A DNA stretch of 64,000 nt from Pseudoxanthomonas spadix (GCF_003703395.1 NZ_RDQN01000002.1:1-64000), one strand, 5' to 3'; shown: positions 9,942-18,788, counted from the stretch's first letter. Numbers and translations are program-made. Notes: generated by a model not told the origin, from the sequence alone.

Positions 9942-10805
9942 ATGCGACTGCTCTCCAATCCCCAGCTCAATCCCGCCTGCGACGCCGGCTGGCGCAGGCG
10001 CTGGTTCGACATCATCTACCGCCACGATGATGCGCCTTCGCGCAACTTCGACCTGCTGCTGGTGGTGGCCATCATCGCCAGCGTGGTGGTGATCATGCTC
10101 GACAGCGTACAGGACCTGCATCGCCGCCACGCCCAGACGCTGTACGTGATGGAGTGGGTGTTTACCGCGCTGTTCACCGCCGAATACCTGCTGCGGCTGG
10201 CGGTGGTGCGCCGGCCGCTGCGCTATGCAACGAGCATCTGGGGGGTGATCGACCTGCTGTCGATCCTGCCCAGCTATGTCTCGCTGCTGGTGCCCGGGGC
10301 GCAGAGCCTGCTGGTGGTGCGGGTGCTGCGTATCCTGCGTCTGTTCCGCATCCTCAAGCTGACCCGGTACGTGGAAGAGTCCGGGGTGCTGATGAGCGCG
10401 CTGTGGCGCAGCCGACGCAAGGTCCTGGTGTTCATCACCACGGTGCTGACCCTGGTGGTGATCTTCGGCGCGCTGATGTACTTGGTGGAAGGCCCCGAGC
10501 ACGGCTTCACCAGCATCCCCACCAGCATGTACTGGGCCATCGTCACCATGGCCACTGTCGGCTTTGGCGACATCGCCCCGCAAACCACGCTGGGACGCGC
10601 CATCACCTCGCTGCTGATCCTGATCGGCTACAGCATCATCGCCGTGCCCACCGGCATCTATACCGCCGAGCTGGCTGCCGGCCTGCGCGAGGCCGGCAAC
10701 CCCCACGACCAGCGCGCCTGTCCGCAATGCCGCCTGGAAGGCCACGAACCCGACGCCAGCCACTGCCGCGGCTGCGGCCATGTCCTGCACGCACCGATAC
10801 CCTGA
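9942..10805 (+). CDS. Voltage-gated potassium channel with C-terminal zinc ribbon
   Basis: A 287-aa six-TM Kv-type channel of the inner membrane. S4 shows basic residues at every third position (Arg127, 130, 133, 136, Lys139), the pore filter is TVGFGD at residues 205-210, and the S6 helix is ITSLLILIGYSIIAVPTGIY. The C-terminal tail has two CXXC pairs (Cys260/263 and Cys275/278), predicted to bind zinc. Family members conduct K+ in response to membrane voltage. It stands alone, with a large palindrome downstream separating it from a convergent SDR gene. Confidence 0.9.
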   Translation: MRLLSNPQLNPACDAGWRRRWFDIIYRHDDAPSRNFDLLLVVAIIASVVVIMLDSVQDLHRRHAQTLYVMEWVFTALFTAEYLLRLAVVRRPLRYATSIWGVIDLLSILPSYVSLLVPGAQSLLVVRVLRILRLFRILKLTRYVEESGVLMSALWRSRRKVLVFITTVLTLVVIFGALMYLVEGPEHGFTSIPTSMYWAIVTMATVGFGDIAPQTTLGRAITSLLILIGYSIIAVPTGIYTAELAAGLREAGNPHDQRACPQCRLEGHEPDASHCRGCGHVLHAPIP

Positions 10806-10898
10806 CGGCAGCCGCGCCAGCTTCACCTGCTGCCGGTGCCGATTGCAGGCGCGATGCGGGCGCGCCGGATCGGACATTGCATACGCGCGCCGGCTGCG

Positions 10899-11084
10899 CT
10901 CAGAGGCTGAGAAAAATTCGACCGCCGTAGCGAGAGCGCCGCCAAGCGTTCGTGACAAGGTGCGTTGGGGGCAAATCCGGGGAGTTTGGTGAGCCAAATG
11001 ACCCGGATTTGCCCGCCGCGCGCCGCCGGCACGGGCGTTTGGCGACGGTCGCAGTAGGCGGGCGATTTTTTCTCAGCCTCTCAG
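10899..11084. repeat. 186-bp imperfect palindrome, likely bidirectional terminator
   Basis: The left arm begins CTCAGAGGCTGAGAAAAA and the right arm, read on the other strand, begins CTGAGAGGCTGAGAAAAAA. Similarity continues inward to GGGCAAATCCGGG and TTTGG, and the TTTGG/CCAAA pair flanks the 4-nt centre at 10990-10993, exactly midway. Each outer end has a T-rich run on the outgoing strand (TTTTTT near 11067-11072). It lies between the convergent channel and SDR genes, and its right end includes the SDR stop codon. It has the look of a MITE-like inserted element. No ORF of note lies within. Bases 10806-10898 hold nothing I recognise. Confidence 0.8.
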
Positions 11085-11899
11085 TCCAGGAACAGGTCCG
11101 GCAGCAGCGGCTGCGAAGGCTCGACGGCATAGCCGGACAGGTCGGTGATGCCGGCCTGCGCCAGGACCTGGTCATCGATCAGGAACTGTCCACTGAAGCC
11201 GGCCGCCTGGCGCACCAGCACCGCGTGCGCCGCATCGGCCATCACCTCCGGCTTGCGGCCGTTGGCCATGGACACGCCGGGGATCATGTTCAGGGCGTCG
11301 GTGGCGATCAGGGTGCGCGGCCACAGCCCGTTGACCGCCACGCCCTGCGCGCCGAACTCGGCCGCCAGCCCCAGTGTCACCAGGCTCATCCCCATCTTGG
11401 CCAGTGTGTAGCCCAGGTGCGGACCCCACCACTTGGGGTCCAGCGACGGCGGCGGGCACAGGGTGAGGATGTGCGGGTTGGGCGCCTGCAGCAGGTGCGG
11501 CAGGCAGGCCTGCGCGCACAGGAAGCTGCCGCGGGCGTTGACCTGCTGCATCAGGTCGAAGCGCTTGATCGGCGTGTCCAGGGTGCCGCGCAGCCAGATC
11601 GCGCTGGCGTTGTTGACCAGGATGTCGATGCCGCCAAAGGTGTCCACGGTGGCGGCCACGGCGGCACGCACCTGGTCTTCCTCGCGAATGTCGCATTGCA
11701 GGGCCAGGCCCTGGCCACCGGCCTCGGTCACCGCGCGGGCGGCGGTGTGGATGGTCCCCGGCAGCTTGGGGTTGGGCACGGCCGACTTGGCGGCGATGGC
11801 CACGTTGGCGCCGTCGCGCGCCGCCCGCAGGGCGATGGCCAGGCCGATGCCGCGCGAGGCGCCAGTGATGAAGAGGGTCTTGCCTGACAAGGTCGTCAT
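11081..11899 (-). CDS. SDR-family NAD(P)-dependent oxidoreductase (HSDL2-like)
   Basis: A 272-aa classical-type short-chain dehydrogenase. The nucleotide motif TGASRGIG is at about residues 12-19, NNAS follows, and YTLAK is the Tyr-Lys catalytic pair. The stretch LCPPPSLDPKWWG resembles the SPPLNLNP region of human HSDL2 and bacterial homologues, which act on fatty or terpenoid acyl substrates; the substrate here is unknown. The usual catalytic serine position is not clear, as in HSDL2-like proteins. The stop codon overlaps the large palindrome at 10899-11084. Confidence 0.85.
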   Translation of the reverse strand: MTTLSGKTLFITGASRGIGLAIALRAARDGANVAIAAKSAVPNPKLPGTIHTAARAVTEAGGQGLALQCDIREEDQVRAAVAATVDTFGGIDILVNNASAIWLRGTLDTPIKRFDLMQQVNARGSFLCAQACLPHLLQAPNPHILTLCPPPSLDPKWWGPHLGYTLAKMGMSLVTLGLAAEFGAQGVAVNGLWPRTLIATDALNMIPGVSMANGRKPEVMADAAHAVLVRQAAGFSGQFLIDDQVLAQAGITDLSGYAVEPSQPLLPDLFLD

Positions 11900-11976
11900 G
11901 GGGCGTGCCTGGTAGCGCGGGCGCGGGGTTTGGCCGCAGGGGCTGGAAGTCTAACGGCCAGACAGGCGCCGGTTCC

Positions 11977-11989
11977 TATAATGCCGGCG
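11977..11989 (+). promoter_or_regulatory. Putative -10 element of a leaderless transcript
   Basis: TATAAT (11977-11982) is a perfect -10 consensus followed by GCCGGCG and then the ATG at 11990. No Shine-Dalgarno sequence fits. A second in-frame ATG at 11981 overlaps the hexamer and would be upstream of the expected transcription start. Confidence 0.5.
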
Positions 11990-14044
11990 ATGAATTCCTG
12001 GTTCGATGGCCTGCTGGACTGGTTCACCGCCCATCCGGTTGCCGCCGGCGCGGTGGTGTTCCTGATCGCATTGTCCGACGCGTTGATCCTGGTCGGGGCA
12101 ATCGTGCCGGCGCTGCCGCTACTGATCGGCGTGGGCGTGCTGATCGGCCTGGGCCAACTGTCCGGCCCCTACGCAGTCGCCTGCGCGGCGCTGGGGGCCT
12201 TCATCGGTGACGGGGTGAGCTTCTGGGTCGGCCGGCGCTGGGGCAGCCAGCTGCGCGGGCACTGGCCCTTCAGCCGTTATCCGCAACTGCTGGAGCGCGG
12301 CGAGCGGCTGTTCCGGCGCGACAGCGTAAAGGCCATCTTCGTGGCCCGCTACGTCGGGCCGATCCGGCCGTTCGTGCCGGCCGTGGCCGGGATGTTGCAC
12401 ATGCCGCTGCGGCGCTACCTGCCGGCCAGCGCCGCAGCGGCCCTGTCCTGGGCGGTGCTGTTCCTGCTGCCGGGCTGGGCGCTGGGCCAGGCCTATGACG
12501 CGGTGGCCGCGGTGGCCGGGCGCCTGTTGATCGTGCTGGCACTGCTGCTGCTGGTGCTGGCGCTGATCTGGGCGGTGGTGCTGTACAGCTACCGCTGGTT
12601 CGCCGCCCATGCCGATGCGCTGCTGGCCCGCGCGCTGGCCTGGTCGCGTGCGCATCCGGTGCTTGGCCGGCATTCGGTGGCCATCTTCGACCCCAACCGC
12701 CGGGAAACCGTCCCGCTTGCCCTGCTGGCGGCGGTCTTGCTGGTGTTGGCCTGGGTGCTGTTCGGCTTCCTGGCGCTGGTGGTGGGTCATGGCCAGCCGC
12801 TGGCGCTGGACCTGTGGCTGTTCGAAGTGATGCACAGCCTGCGCAACCCGCTGGCCGATCGCCCGCTGGCCGCGCTGGCCGCGATCGGCGACGCCCAGGT
12901 GCTCACCCCGGCCACACTGGCGGTGCTGGGCTACCTGGCCTGGCGCAGGCGCTGGCTGGCCGCCGGCCACTGGCTGGCGGCGATCGCCTTCGGCCTGGCC
13001 CTGACCGCCTGGCTGGGCGCGGTGATCGACATTCCCAAGCCGCCCACGGTCGCAAGCGGCTTCGGCTTTCCCTCGATCGCGGTGACCATGACCACGATCA
13101 TCTTCGGCTTCTTCGCGGTGCTGATCGCGCGCGAGCTGCCGGGACGCGACCGGGCCTGGCCATACCTGGTGGCCGGCGCGGTAGTGGCGGTGATCGGCTT
13201 TGCCCGCGTCTACCTGGGCGCGCACTGGCTGAGCGATGTGGTCGGCGGGACCTTGCTGGGCGTGGTCTGGCTGTTGATCCTGGGCGTGGCCTATCGCCGG
13301 CGCAGCGCGCGCTCGATGTGGGTCAAGCCGCTGGGATGGATGTTCTATGGCGTGTTTGCCCTGGCCGCGCTGTGGCATGGGCCGCGCGCAGTGGACCGCA
13401 TGCTGTCGCAGTTCGAGGCGCCCATTTCCAGCGCCTCGCAACCTCTGGACGCGTGGTGGAACGAAACCTGGCGCCTGCTGCCGGCCACCCGCAACGAATT
13501 CGACGACAAACAGCGCTGGCCGCTGGATGTGCAGCTGGCCGGCCCGCTGCAGCCGCTGGTCCGCAGGCTCCAGGCCGATGGCTGGCGCCTGCAGCCCCAG
13601 GCCGGCTGGGAACGCGCCCTGCGGCTGCTCGATGCGGGGGTGCCGCCGCAGCAACATCCGGTGCTGCCGGCCACCCTGGACACGCGCGCCGAGAGCCTGT
13701 TGATGCTCAAGCCCGGACCCCGCCCCGACCAGCAGTACGCCTTGCGCCTGTGGGCCACCCCGCTGCTGCTGCAGCCCAACCAGACGCCACTGTGGATCGG
13801 CGGTGCGCAGACCCTGCGCCACCAGAGCCTGTTTGGCCTGATCGGGATCTGGCGACCGCTTGCCGATGCCGACGCCTCGCTCGACGTGGTCCGGGCCGGC
13901 GCGGGCGACCTGCCGCAGGCGCTGAGTCCGCATCCAGCCACCGGCCTGCCGGTGCTGCGCCTGCGCACCGACCAGGGCGTGCTGGCGCCGGAACCGCAGC
14001 GCGTGATGCCGGTGAGGCCGCCGTCTTCGCCGCCCTCGCCCTGA
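11990..14044 (+). CDS. DedA / PAP2 phosphatase / LssY three-domain membrane protein
   Basis: A 684-aa inner-membrane protein. Residues of about 1-200 form a DedA domain (RYVGPIRPFVPAVAGM is its signature), the family of lipid-carrier flippases. Residues of about 265-440 form a PAP2-type domain with ARVYLGAHWLSDVVGG as the third motif. The C-terminal 200 or so residues resemble LssY. Together these suggest recycling of undecaprenyl phosphate or phospholipid heads. One oddity: the second PAP2 motif, normally PSGH, reads PSIA here, so the acid-base histidine is missing and the phosphatase part may be impaired. The start at 11990 follows a -10 hexamer closely. Confidence 0.85.
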   Translation: MNSWFDGLLDWFTAHPVAAGAVVFLIALSDALILVGAIVPALPLLIGVGVLIGLGQLSGPYAVACAALGAFIGDGVSFWVGRRWGSQLRGHWPFSRYPQLLERGERLFRRDSVKAIFVARYVGPIRPFVPAVAGMLHMPLRRYLPASAAAALSWAVLFLLPGWALGQAYDAVAAVAGRLLIVLALLLLVLALIWAVVLYSYRWFAAHADALLARALAWSRAHPVLGRHSVAIFDPNRRETVPLALLAAVLLVLAWVLFGFLALVVGHGQPLALDLWLFEVMHSLRNPLADRPLAALAAIGDAQVLTPATLAVLGYLAWRRRWLAAGHWLAAIAFGLALTAWLGAVIDIPKPPTVASGFGFPSIAVTMTTIIFGFFAVLIARELPGRDRAWPYLVAGAVVAVIGFARVYLGAHWLSDVVGGTLLGVVWLLILGVAYRRRSARSMWVKPLGWMFYGVFALAALWHGPRAVDRMLSQFEAPISSASQPLDAWWNETWRLLPATRNEFDDKQRWPLDVQLAGPLQPLVRRLQADGWRLQPQAGWERALRLLDAGVPPQQHPVLPATLDTRAESLLMLKPGPRPDQQYALRLWATPLLLQPNQTPLWIGGAQTLRHQSLFGLIGIWRPLADADASLDVVRAGAGDLPQALSPHPATGLPVLRLRTDQGVLAPEPQRVMPVRPPSSPPSP

Positions 14045-14157
14045 TCGGCGACGTCCAGGCGTTGGGCGAAGTCGCCGGTGGGCACTGCGCCGAATCGAGT
14101 GGGGCTGCATGGCCCCCGCAGGCAAGCCGCCGCTGCGGCCGGCGCGCAGGCCCGAGG

Positions 14158-14736
14158 TCAGGCCATCATGGCCAGCAGGCGATCCAGGCGCGCATGCGGG
14201 TCGTCTTCCTGCAGCACCGCCAGGCGCTGGGCGTCGCTGAGCGGCAGCAGTTCGGCCAGGCGCCAGCCAACCCAGGACGCACTGTCCAGGTCACTGCTGC
14301 GCATGCCGGGCGGGGTCGCACCGGCCTTCTCGAAGATCTTCTCCAGCACCGTGGCCAGCAGGCTGTGCTCGGGGCGCAGTTCGTCGTCTTGCTCGGGTGG
14401 GCACCAGTCCACCTCGCCCATCACCACGCCGTTGTCGCGCACGCGCGTGCGCTGCACGTGGAAGCGGCGACCGCCGCGCAGGCGCAGGTTGAGCAGGCCG
14501 TCCTCGCCGGTGGCGAAATCCTCGATGGTCGCCTCGGTGCCGTAGGCCGCGGGCGTGGCCGGCCGGCCGCTTTCCTCGCCTTCCAGGATCAGGCACACGC
14601 CGAAGCCGCCGCCGCTGCGGCCGCATTCGCGGATCAGGTCCAGGTAACGGCGTTCGAATACACGCAGGCCCAGGCCGGCACCGGGCAACAGCACGGTGTG
14701 CAGCGGGAACAGCGGCAGGGTTTCGGAAGCGGGCAT
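14158..14736 (-). CDS. LON peptidase substrate-binding domain protein
   Basis: A 192-aa cytoplasmic protein consisting only of the LON N-terminal (substrate-recognition) fold: LPLFPLHTVLLPGAGLGLRVFE near the N-terminus is the family signature, and no ATPase or protease domain follows. Function of stand-alone forms is unknown. The start at 14736 gives this signature right after the initiator region; the longer open frame upstream is not conserved in style. It is the only gene between the convergent DedA/PAP2 gene and mpl, 59 nt from mpl's end. Confidence 0.85.
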   Translation of the reverse strand: MPASETLPLFPLHTVLLPGAGLGLRVFERRYLDLIRECGRSGGGFGVCLILEGEESGRPATPAAYGTEATIEDFATGEDGLLNLRLRGGRRFHVQRTRVRDNGVVMGEVDWCPPEQDDELRPEHSLLATVLEKIFEKAGATPPGMRSSDLDSASWVGWRLAELLPLSDAQRLAVLQEDDPHARLDRLLAMMA

Positions 14737-14795
14737 GGCGGCAGTGTAAACACGGCCGTGCGGGCGGGCCTGCACACGATTTACACGTCTTGCGG

Positions 14796-16157
14796 TCAGT
14801 CCTGCAGCGCCGCCAGGAAGCGCCGCGGCGCGCCGTCGAAGCCGCCGTTGGACATGAAGACCACCTGGTCGCCGCTGCGCACCAGCGCCCGCAGCGCCGC
14901 GATCAGCGCATCGGTGTCGGCCACCGCGCGCGCATCGCCACGCACCTGCGCGATCACCTTGCCCGCATCCCAGGCCAGTTCCGGGCGATGCAGGAACACC
15001 ACCGCATCGGCGCCGGCCAGCGACGGCGCCAGCGCGTCGGCGTGCGCGCCCAGGCGCATCGAATTGCTGCGCGGCTCCATCGCCACCACGATCCGCGCAT
15101 CGCCCAGCTTGGCGCGCAAGCCTTCCAGCGTGGCCGCGATTGCGGTGGGATGATGGGCGAAGTCGTCGTACACCGTGACCCCCCCATGGGTGCCGATCAC
15201 TTCCAGCCGGCGCTTGACGCTGCGAAAGTGCGCAAGCGCGGGCATCACGCTGGCGATCTCCACGCCGACCGCACTGGCCGCGGCCAGTGCGGCCAGGCCG
15301 TTGAGCACGTTGTGCCGGCCGACCAGTGGCCAGTGCACTTGACCCAGCTCGACCCCGTTCTTCAGCACTGCAAATGCACTGCCATCGGCGCTGAGCAGGC
15401 GCGCACTCCAGTCCAGCGACGCATCGAAGCCAAAGCGCTCCACCGGCGTCCAGCAGCCCATCGCCAGCACCTGGTCCAGGTGCGCATCGGCACCGTTGAC
15501 GATCAGCCGGCCATTGCCCGGCACGGTGCGCACCAGATGATGGAACTGGCGCTGGATCGCGGCCACGTCCGGAAAGATGTCGGCGTGGTCGTATTCAAGG
15601 TTGTTGAGGATCGCCACGCGCGGGCGGTAGTGCACGAACTTGCTGCGCTTGTCGAAGAACGCGGTGTCGTATTCGTCGGCCTCGACCACGAACTCGGCAC
15701 CCTGTCCCAGCCGCGCCGAGACGCCGAAATCCTCGGCCACCCCGCCGATCAGGAAGCCTGGCGCACGGCCAGCGGCTTGCAGCAGATAGGTCAGGATCGT
15801 GGTGGTGGTGGTCTTGCCGTGGGTGCCGGCCACGGCCAGCGTGGTCCGCCCGGGCAGCACGGCATCGCTCAGCCACTGCGCGCCGGAGGTATAGCGGCGG
15901 CCGTCGCTCAGGACCGCTTCCACCGCCGCGTTGCCGCGCGAGAGCGCGTTGCCGATGATCACCGCATCGCAGTCGGGCGAAACATTCTGCGGCAGGTAGC
16001 CCTGCGCCAGGGCGATGCCCAGCTGCTCAAGCTGGGTGGACATCGGCGGATAGATGGCCTGGTCGCTGCCTTCGACGGTGTGGCCCAGCTCGCGGGCCAG
16101 GGCGGCCACCCCGCCCATGAAGGTGCCGGCGATGCCCAGGATATGCAGTTTGCTCAT
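14796..16157 (-). CDS. mpl: UDP-N-acetylmuramate:L-Ala-gamma-D-Glu-meso-DAP ligase
   Basis: Reattaches recycled murein tripeptide to UDP-MurNAc in the cytoplasm, part of peptidoglycan recycling. The 453-aa protein has the Mur-ligase domains in order: N-terminal GIAGTFMGGVAALA (substrate nucleotide), the ATP loop AGTHGKTTTT near residue 110, EADEYDTAFFDKRSKF, and a C-terminal domain with DDFAHHPTAI. The GIAGTFMGG N-terminus and missing first-amino-acid specificity features of MurC point to Mpl. The start at 16157 removes an Arg-rich extension. It lies downstream of adk on the same strand, separated by a strong hairpin. Confidence 0.93.
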   Translation of the reverse strand: MSKLHILGIAGTFMGGVAALARELGHTVEGSDQAIYPPMSTQLEQLGIALAQGYLPQNVSPDCDAVIIGNALSRGNAAVEAVLSDGRRYTSGAQWLSDAVLPGRTTLAVAGTHGKTTTTTILTYLLQAAGRAPGFLIGGVAEDFGVSARLGQGAEFVVEADEYDTAFFDKRSKFVHYRPRVAILNNLEYDHADIFPDVAAIQRQFHHLVRTVPGNGRLIVNGADAHLDQVLAMGCWTPVERFGFDASLDWSARLLSADGSAFAVLKNGVELGQVHWPLVGRHNVLNGLAALAAASAVGVEIASVMPALAHFRSVKRRLEVIGTHGGVTVYDDFAHHPTAIAATLEGLRAKLGDARIVVAMEPRSNSMRLGAHADALAPSLAGADAVVFLHRPELAWDAGKVIAQVRGDARAVADTDALIAALRALVRSGDQVVFMSNGGFDGAPRRFLAALQD

Positions 16158-16205
16158 GGGCGCAGATTGTCGCCGATCACGCCGCCGCACACGACCGGCA
16201 GACAC

Positions 16206-16233
16206 GAGCAAGGCGCCCGCGGGCGCCTTGCTC
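16206..16233 (-). terminator. Perfect 28-bp palindrome after adk
   Basis: The 28 bases read the same on both strands (arm GAGCAAGGCGCCCG), 22 nt past the adk stop. No T-run follows, so intrinsic termination would be weak by the textbook rule, but position and strength suggest the end of the adk message. Confidence 0.6.
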
Positions 16234-16255
16234 GGTCACCGCCTGGCACGGCAGC

Positions 16256-16828
16256 TCAGGCCTTGGCTGGGGCCAGGGCCTTGATCAGGCGATCGGTGAC
16301 CTCATCCAACTCGCCCACCCCGTCGACCACGGTCAGGCGGCCCTGCTGCTTGTAGAAGTTGATCACCGGCGCGGTGCTGTCTTCGTACACCTGCAGGCGC
16401 TTGCGCACCGACTCGGGATTGTCGTCGGCGCGGCCCTCGGCCTTGGCCCGGCCGGCGATGCGTTCAACCAGCAGCTCGGTCGGCACCTCCAGCTGCACGG
16501 CCGCGTCCATCGGCTGGCCAATGCGCTGCAGCAGCTGGCCCAGCGCGTCGGCCTGGGCCAGGTTGCGCGGATAGCCGTCCAGGATGAAGCCATTGGCGAC
16601 ATCGGCCTGCGCCAGGCGCGATTCCAGCATGCCCAGCAGGATTTCATCGGACACCAGGTTACCGGCATCCATCACCGCCTTGGCCTGCTTGCCCAGCTCC
16701 GTGCCGGCGGCCACTTCGCCACGCAGCAGGTCGCCGGTGGAGATGTGCGGGACCTTGAGGAAGTCCTTCAGCCGGGTGGCCTGCGTGCCCTTGCCCGAGC
16801 CGGGCGGTCCCAGAAGTACCAGTCGCAT
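16256..16828 (-). CDS. adk: Adenylate kinase, short form
   Basis: Interconverts ATP, AMP and ADP in the cytoplasm. The 190-aa protein starts with MRLVLLGPPGSGKGTQ; the P-loop GPPGSGKGT is at residues 7-15, followed by the AMP-site motif STGDLLR and GFILDGYPR. The LID region is short (RADDNPESVRKRL) and has no zinc-type insertion, which fits the length. The start at 16828 removes six extra N-terminal codons. It is divergent from pfp, 134 nt apart. Confidence 0.95.
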   Translation of the reverse strand: MRLVLLGPPGSGKGTQATRLKDFLKVPHISTGDLLRGEVAAGTELGKQAKAVMDAGNLVSDEILLGMLESRLAQADVANGFILDGYPRNLAQADALGQLLQRIGQPMDAAVQLEVPTELLVERIAGRAKAEGRADDNPESVRKRLQVYEDSTAPVINFYKQQGRLTVVDGVGELDEVTDRLIKALAPAKA

Positions 16829-16962
16829 CGTGTCACTCCAAAGCATTCAATGAGGAAACCGTGGGGAGCGGGCCGGGCTGCCAGCCTGGCGGCGGCGCCG
16901 ACGCGGCCATCGCATCGATATGGGAAGCTTACCCCATCCGGTCCAGACCCCAAGGCGAGACG

Positions 16963-18219
16963 ATGGTGCAATCCACGCTTCTGTATGCCCAGTCCGGCGG
17001 CGTCACCGCCGTGATCAATGCCACCGCTTCTGCCGTGATCAGCGAGGCGAGGCGCCGCAAGGTCAAGGTCCTGGCCGCCCGCAACGGCATCCTCGGCGCG
17101 CTGCGCGAGGAACTGATCGATACCTCCAGGGAGTCCATCTCCGCGATCAGGGCGCTGGCCCACACCCCGGGCGGTGCGTTTGGTTCGTGCCGGGTCAAGC
17201 TCAAGTCGCTGGACGCCGATCGCGACCGCTATGCGCGCCTGCTGGAGGTCTTCAAGGCGCACAACGTGCGCTGGTTCCTCTACAACGGCGGCAACGATTC
17301 GGCCGACACGGCCTGGAAGGTCTCGCAGCTGGCCCAGGCCTTCGACTATCCGCTGACCTGCGTGGGCGTGCCCAAGACCATCGACAACGACCTGGCGGTG
17401 ACCGATACCTGTCCGGGCTTCGGTTCGGCGGCCAAGTACACGGCCGTGTCGGTGCGCGAATGCGCGCTGGACGTGGCGGCGATGGCGCAGACCTCGACCA
17501 AGGTGTTCGTCTACGAGGCCATGGGCCGCCACGCCGGCTGGCTGGCCGCTGCCGCCGGCCTGGCGGGCACAGCGGCCGATGAGGCCCCGCACATCATCCT
17601 GTTTCCCGAGCGTGCCTATGACCAGGCCGCGTTCCTGGCCCAGGTCGACAAGGTGGTCAAGCAGGTCGGCTACTGCGTGGTGGTCGCCAGCGAAGGCATC
17701 CGCAACGCCGATGGCACTTTCGTGGCCGATGCCGGGGGCGCCGCCGACGCCTTCGGCCATGCCCAGTTGGGCGGCGTGGCGTCGTATCTGGCGGGCACGG
17801 TCAAGGCTTCGCTGGGCTACAAGGTGCACTGGGCGCTGCCGGACTACCTGCAGCGCTCGGCGCGGCACATCGCCTCCAACACCGACTGGGCCCAGGCCCA
17901 GGCCGTGGGCAAGGCCGCGGTGCAGTACGCGCTGAAGGGCATGAACGCGGTGATGCCGGTGATCGTGCGCAGCGCCGACGCGCCGTACCGCTGGAAGATC
18001 GCACCGGCGCCGCTGTCCAAGGTCGCCAACCACGAGAAGACCATGCCGGCCAGCTTCATCCGCAAGGACGGCTTCGGCATCACCGCCAGTGCACGCAAGT
18101 ACCTGGCCCCGTTGATCAAGGGCGAAGCGCCGCTGCCCTACGGCGCCGACGGCCTGCCCAGATATGTGACGCTCAAGAACGTGGCGGTCAAGCAGAAGCT
18201 TCCGGCCTGGGAAGACTGA
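16963..18219 (+). CDS. pfp: Pyrophosphate-dependent 6-phosphofructokinase
   Basis: Phosphorylates fructose-6-phosphate reversibly with PPi as phosphoryl donor. The 418-aa protein has GGNDSADTA, with Asp in the position that is Gly in ATP-dependent enzymes, and GVPKTIDNDL, with Lys in the PGTIDND motif. Both are the accepted PPi-type markers. The start at 16963 has AAGGCGAGA just upstream. A PPi-type enzyme is typical of Xanthomonas, and the nearby hppA and ppa genes also use PPi. A 14-bp hairpin lies just after the stop. Confidence 0.93.
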   Translation: MVQSTLLYAQSGGVTAVINATASAVISEARRRKVKVLAARNGILGALREELIDTSRESISAIRALAHTPGGAFGSCRVKLKSLDADRDRYARLLEVFKAHNVRWFLYNGGNDSADTAWKVSQLAQAFDYPLTCVGVPKTIDNDLAVTDTCPGFGSAAKYTAVSVRECALDVAAMAQTSTKVFVYEAMGRHAGWLAAAAGLAGTAADEAPHIILFPERAYDQAAFLAQVDKVVKQVGYCVVVASEGIRNADGTFVADAGGAADAFGHAQLGGVASYLAGTVKASLGYKVHWALPDYLQRSARHIASNTDWAQAQAVGKAAVQYALKGMNAVMPVIVRSADAPYRWKIAPAPLSKVANHEKTMPASFIRKDGFGITASARKYLAPLIKGEAPLPYGADGLPRYVTLKNVAVKQKLPAWED

Positions 18220-18230
18220 ACAGTTTCACG

Positions 18231-18266
18231 CCAAGGGCGCAAGCGTGATCGTGCTTGCGCCCTTGG
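18231..18266. terminator. Perfect 14-bp hairpin between pfp and a convergent gene
   Basis: Arms CCAAGGGCGCAAGC (18231-18244) and its complement (18253-18266) enclose an 8-nt loop. It lies 11 nt after the pfp stop and 10 nt from the end of the leftward gene at 18276, so it could end both transcripts. There is no T-run on either side. Confidence 0.65.
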
Positions 18267-18275
18267 AGCGTCAGC

Positions 18276-18788
18276 TCAGCGGCAGGCGTTGCCTTCCACT
18301 TCCAGCACCGCCGCATAGGCCGGCAGTGCCGCCAGCCTGCCGGCGGCGGCCTGCTGCCTGGCATCTTCCAGATAGATGCGGGCCCGGTCCTGGCCATCGC
18401 GCTGCAGGGCCGCTCCGGCCGGCTTGCGCCACACATGCACGACCGCCTGCTGGCCACTGCAGCTGGCCGAAGGCACGCGGATGATGTCGTTGAGCTTCCA
18501 GCCCATCGCCGCGCTCGGCTGGATTTTGGCGTCAGCCATGAACACCGCCCGCGCCTGGCAGCTGGGGCTGGTCCGCACCGGCTTCATGTCATAGGGCCTG
18601 GCCCGATCGCCGGTGAAGGTGCCTTCCAGCCGGGTGCAGGCCTCGGGAATCTGCCGCAGCGTGTGCACCACGCCCACTGCCTGGGCGATGCCCACCGGGC
18701 GCTGGATCTCGGGCTGTTGCTGGGCCAGCGCCGCCAACGGCAACCAGACCAGGCAGGCGAGGGCAAGATGGGCGACATTGACGCACAT
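18276..18788 (-). CDS. Hypothetical periplasmic protein
   Basis: A 170-aa protein with a clear signal peptide (hydrophobic core LALACLVWLPLAALA, predicted cleavage before QQQPE at about residue 22). The mature part has four cysteines that could form disulfides (ACTR, SPSCQAR, SASCSGQ and the penultimate residue). I do not recognise a named domain. The start at 18788 is supported by CAGGAAAT 4 nt upstream; the frame is open much further upstream but that part looks non-coding. It stands alone, convergent with pfp and divergent from the GumK-like gene. Confidence 0.7.
   Translation of the reverse strand: MCVNVAHLALACLVWLPLAALAQQQPEIQRPVGIAQAVGVVHTLRQIPEACTRLEGTFTGDRARPYDMKPVRTSPSCQARAVFMADAKIQPSAAMGWKLNDIIRVPSASCSGQQAVVHVWRKPAGAALQRDGQDRARIYLEDARQQAAAGRLAALPAYAAVLEVEGNACR

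Noticed and set aside
12119-14125. 668-codon open frame on the minus strand over the DedA/PAP2 gene
   Set aside because: His/Arg/Gln/Ala-rich composition and no motif; a mirror of codon bias in the opposite gene. The same reasoning removes the long antisense frames over hppA (20429-22708), the TonB receptor (40537-43731), the DUF802 gene (49712-51256) and the molybdopterin subunit (56460-58922).
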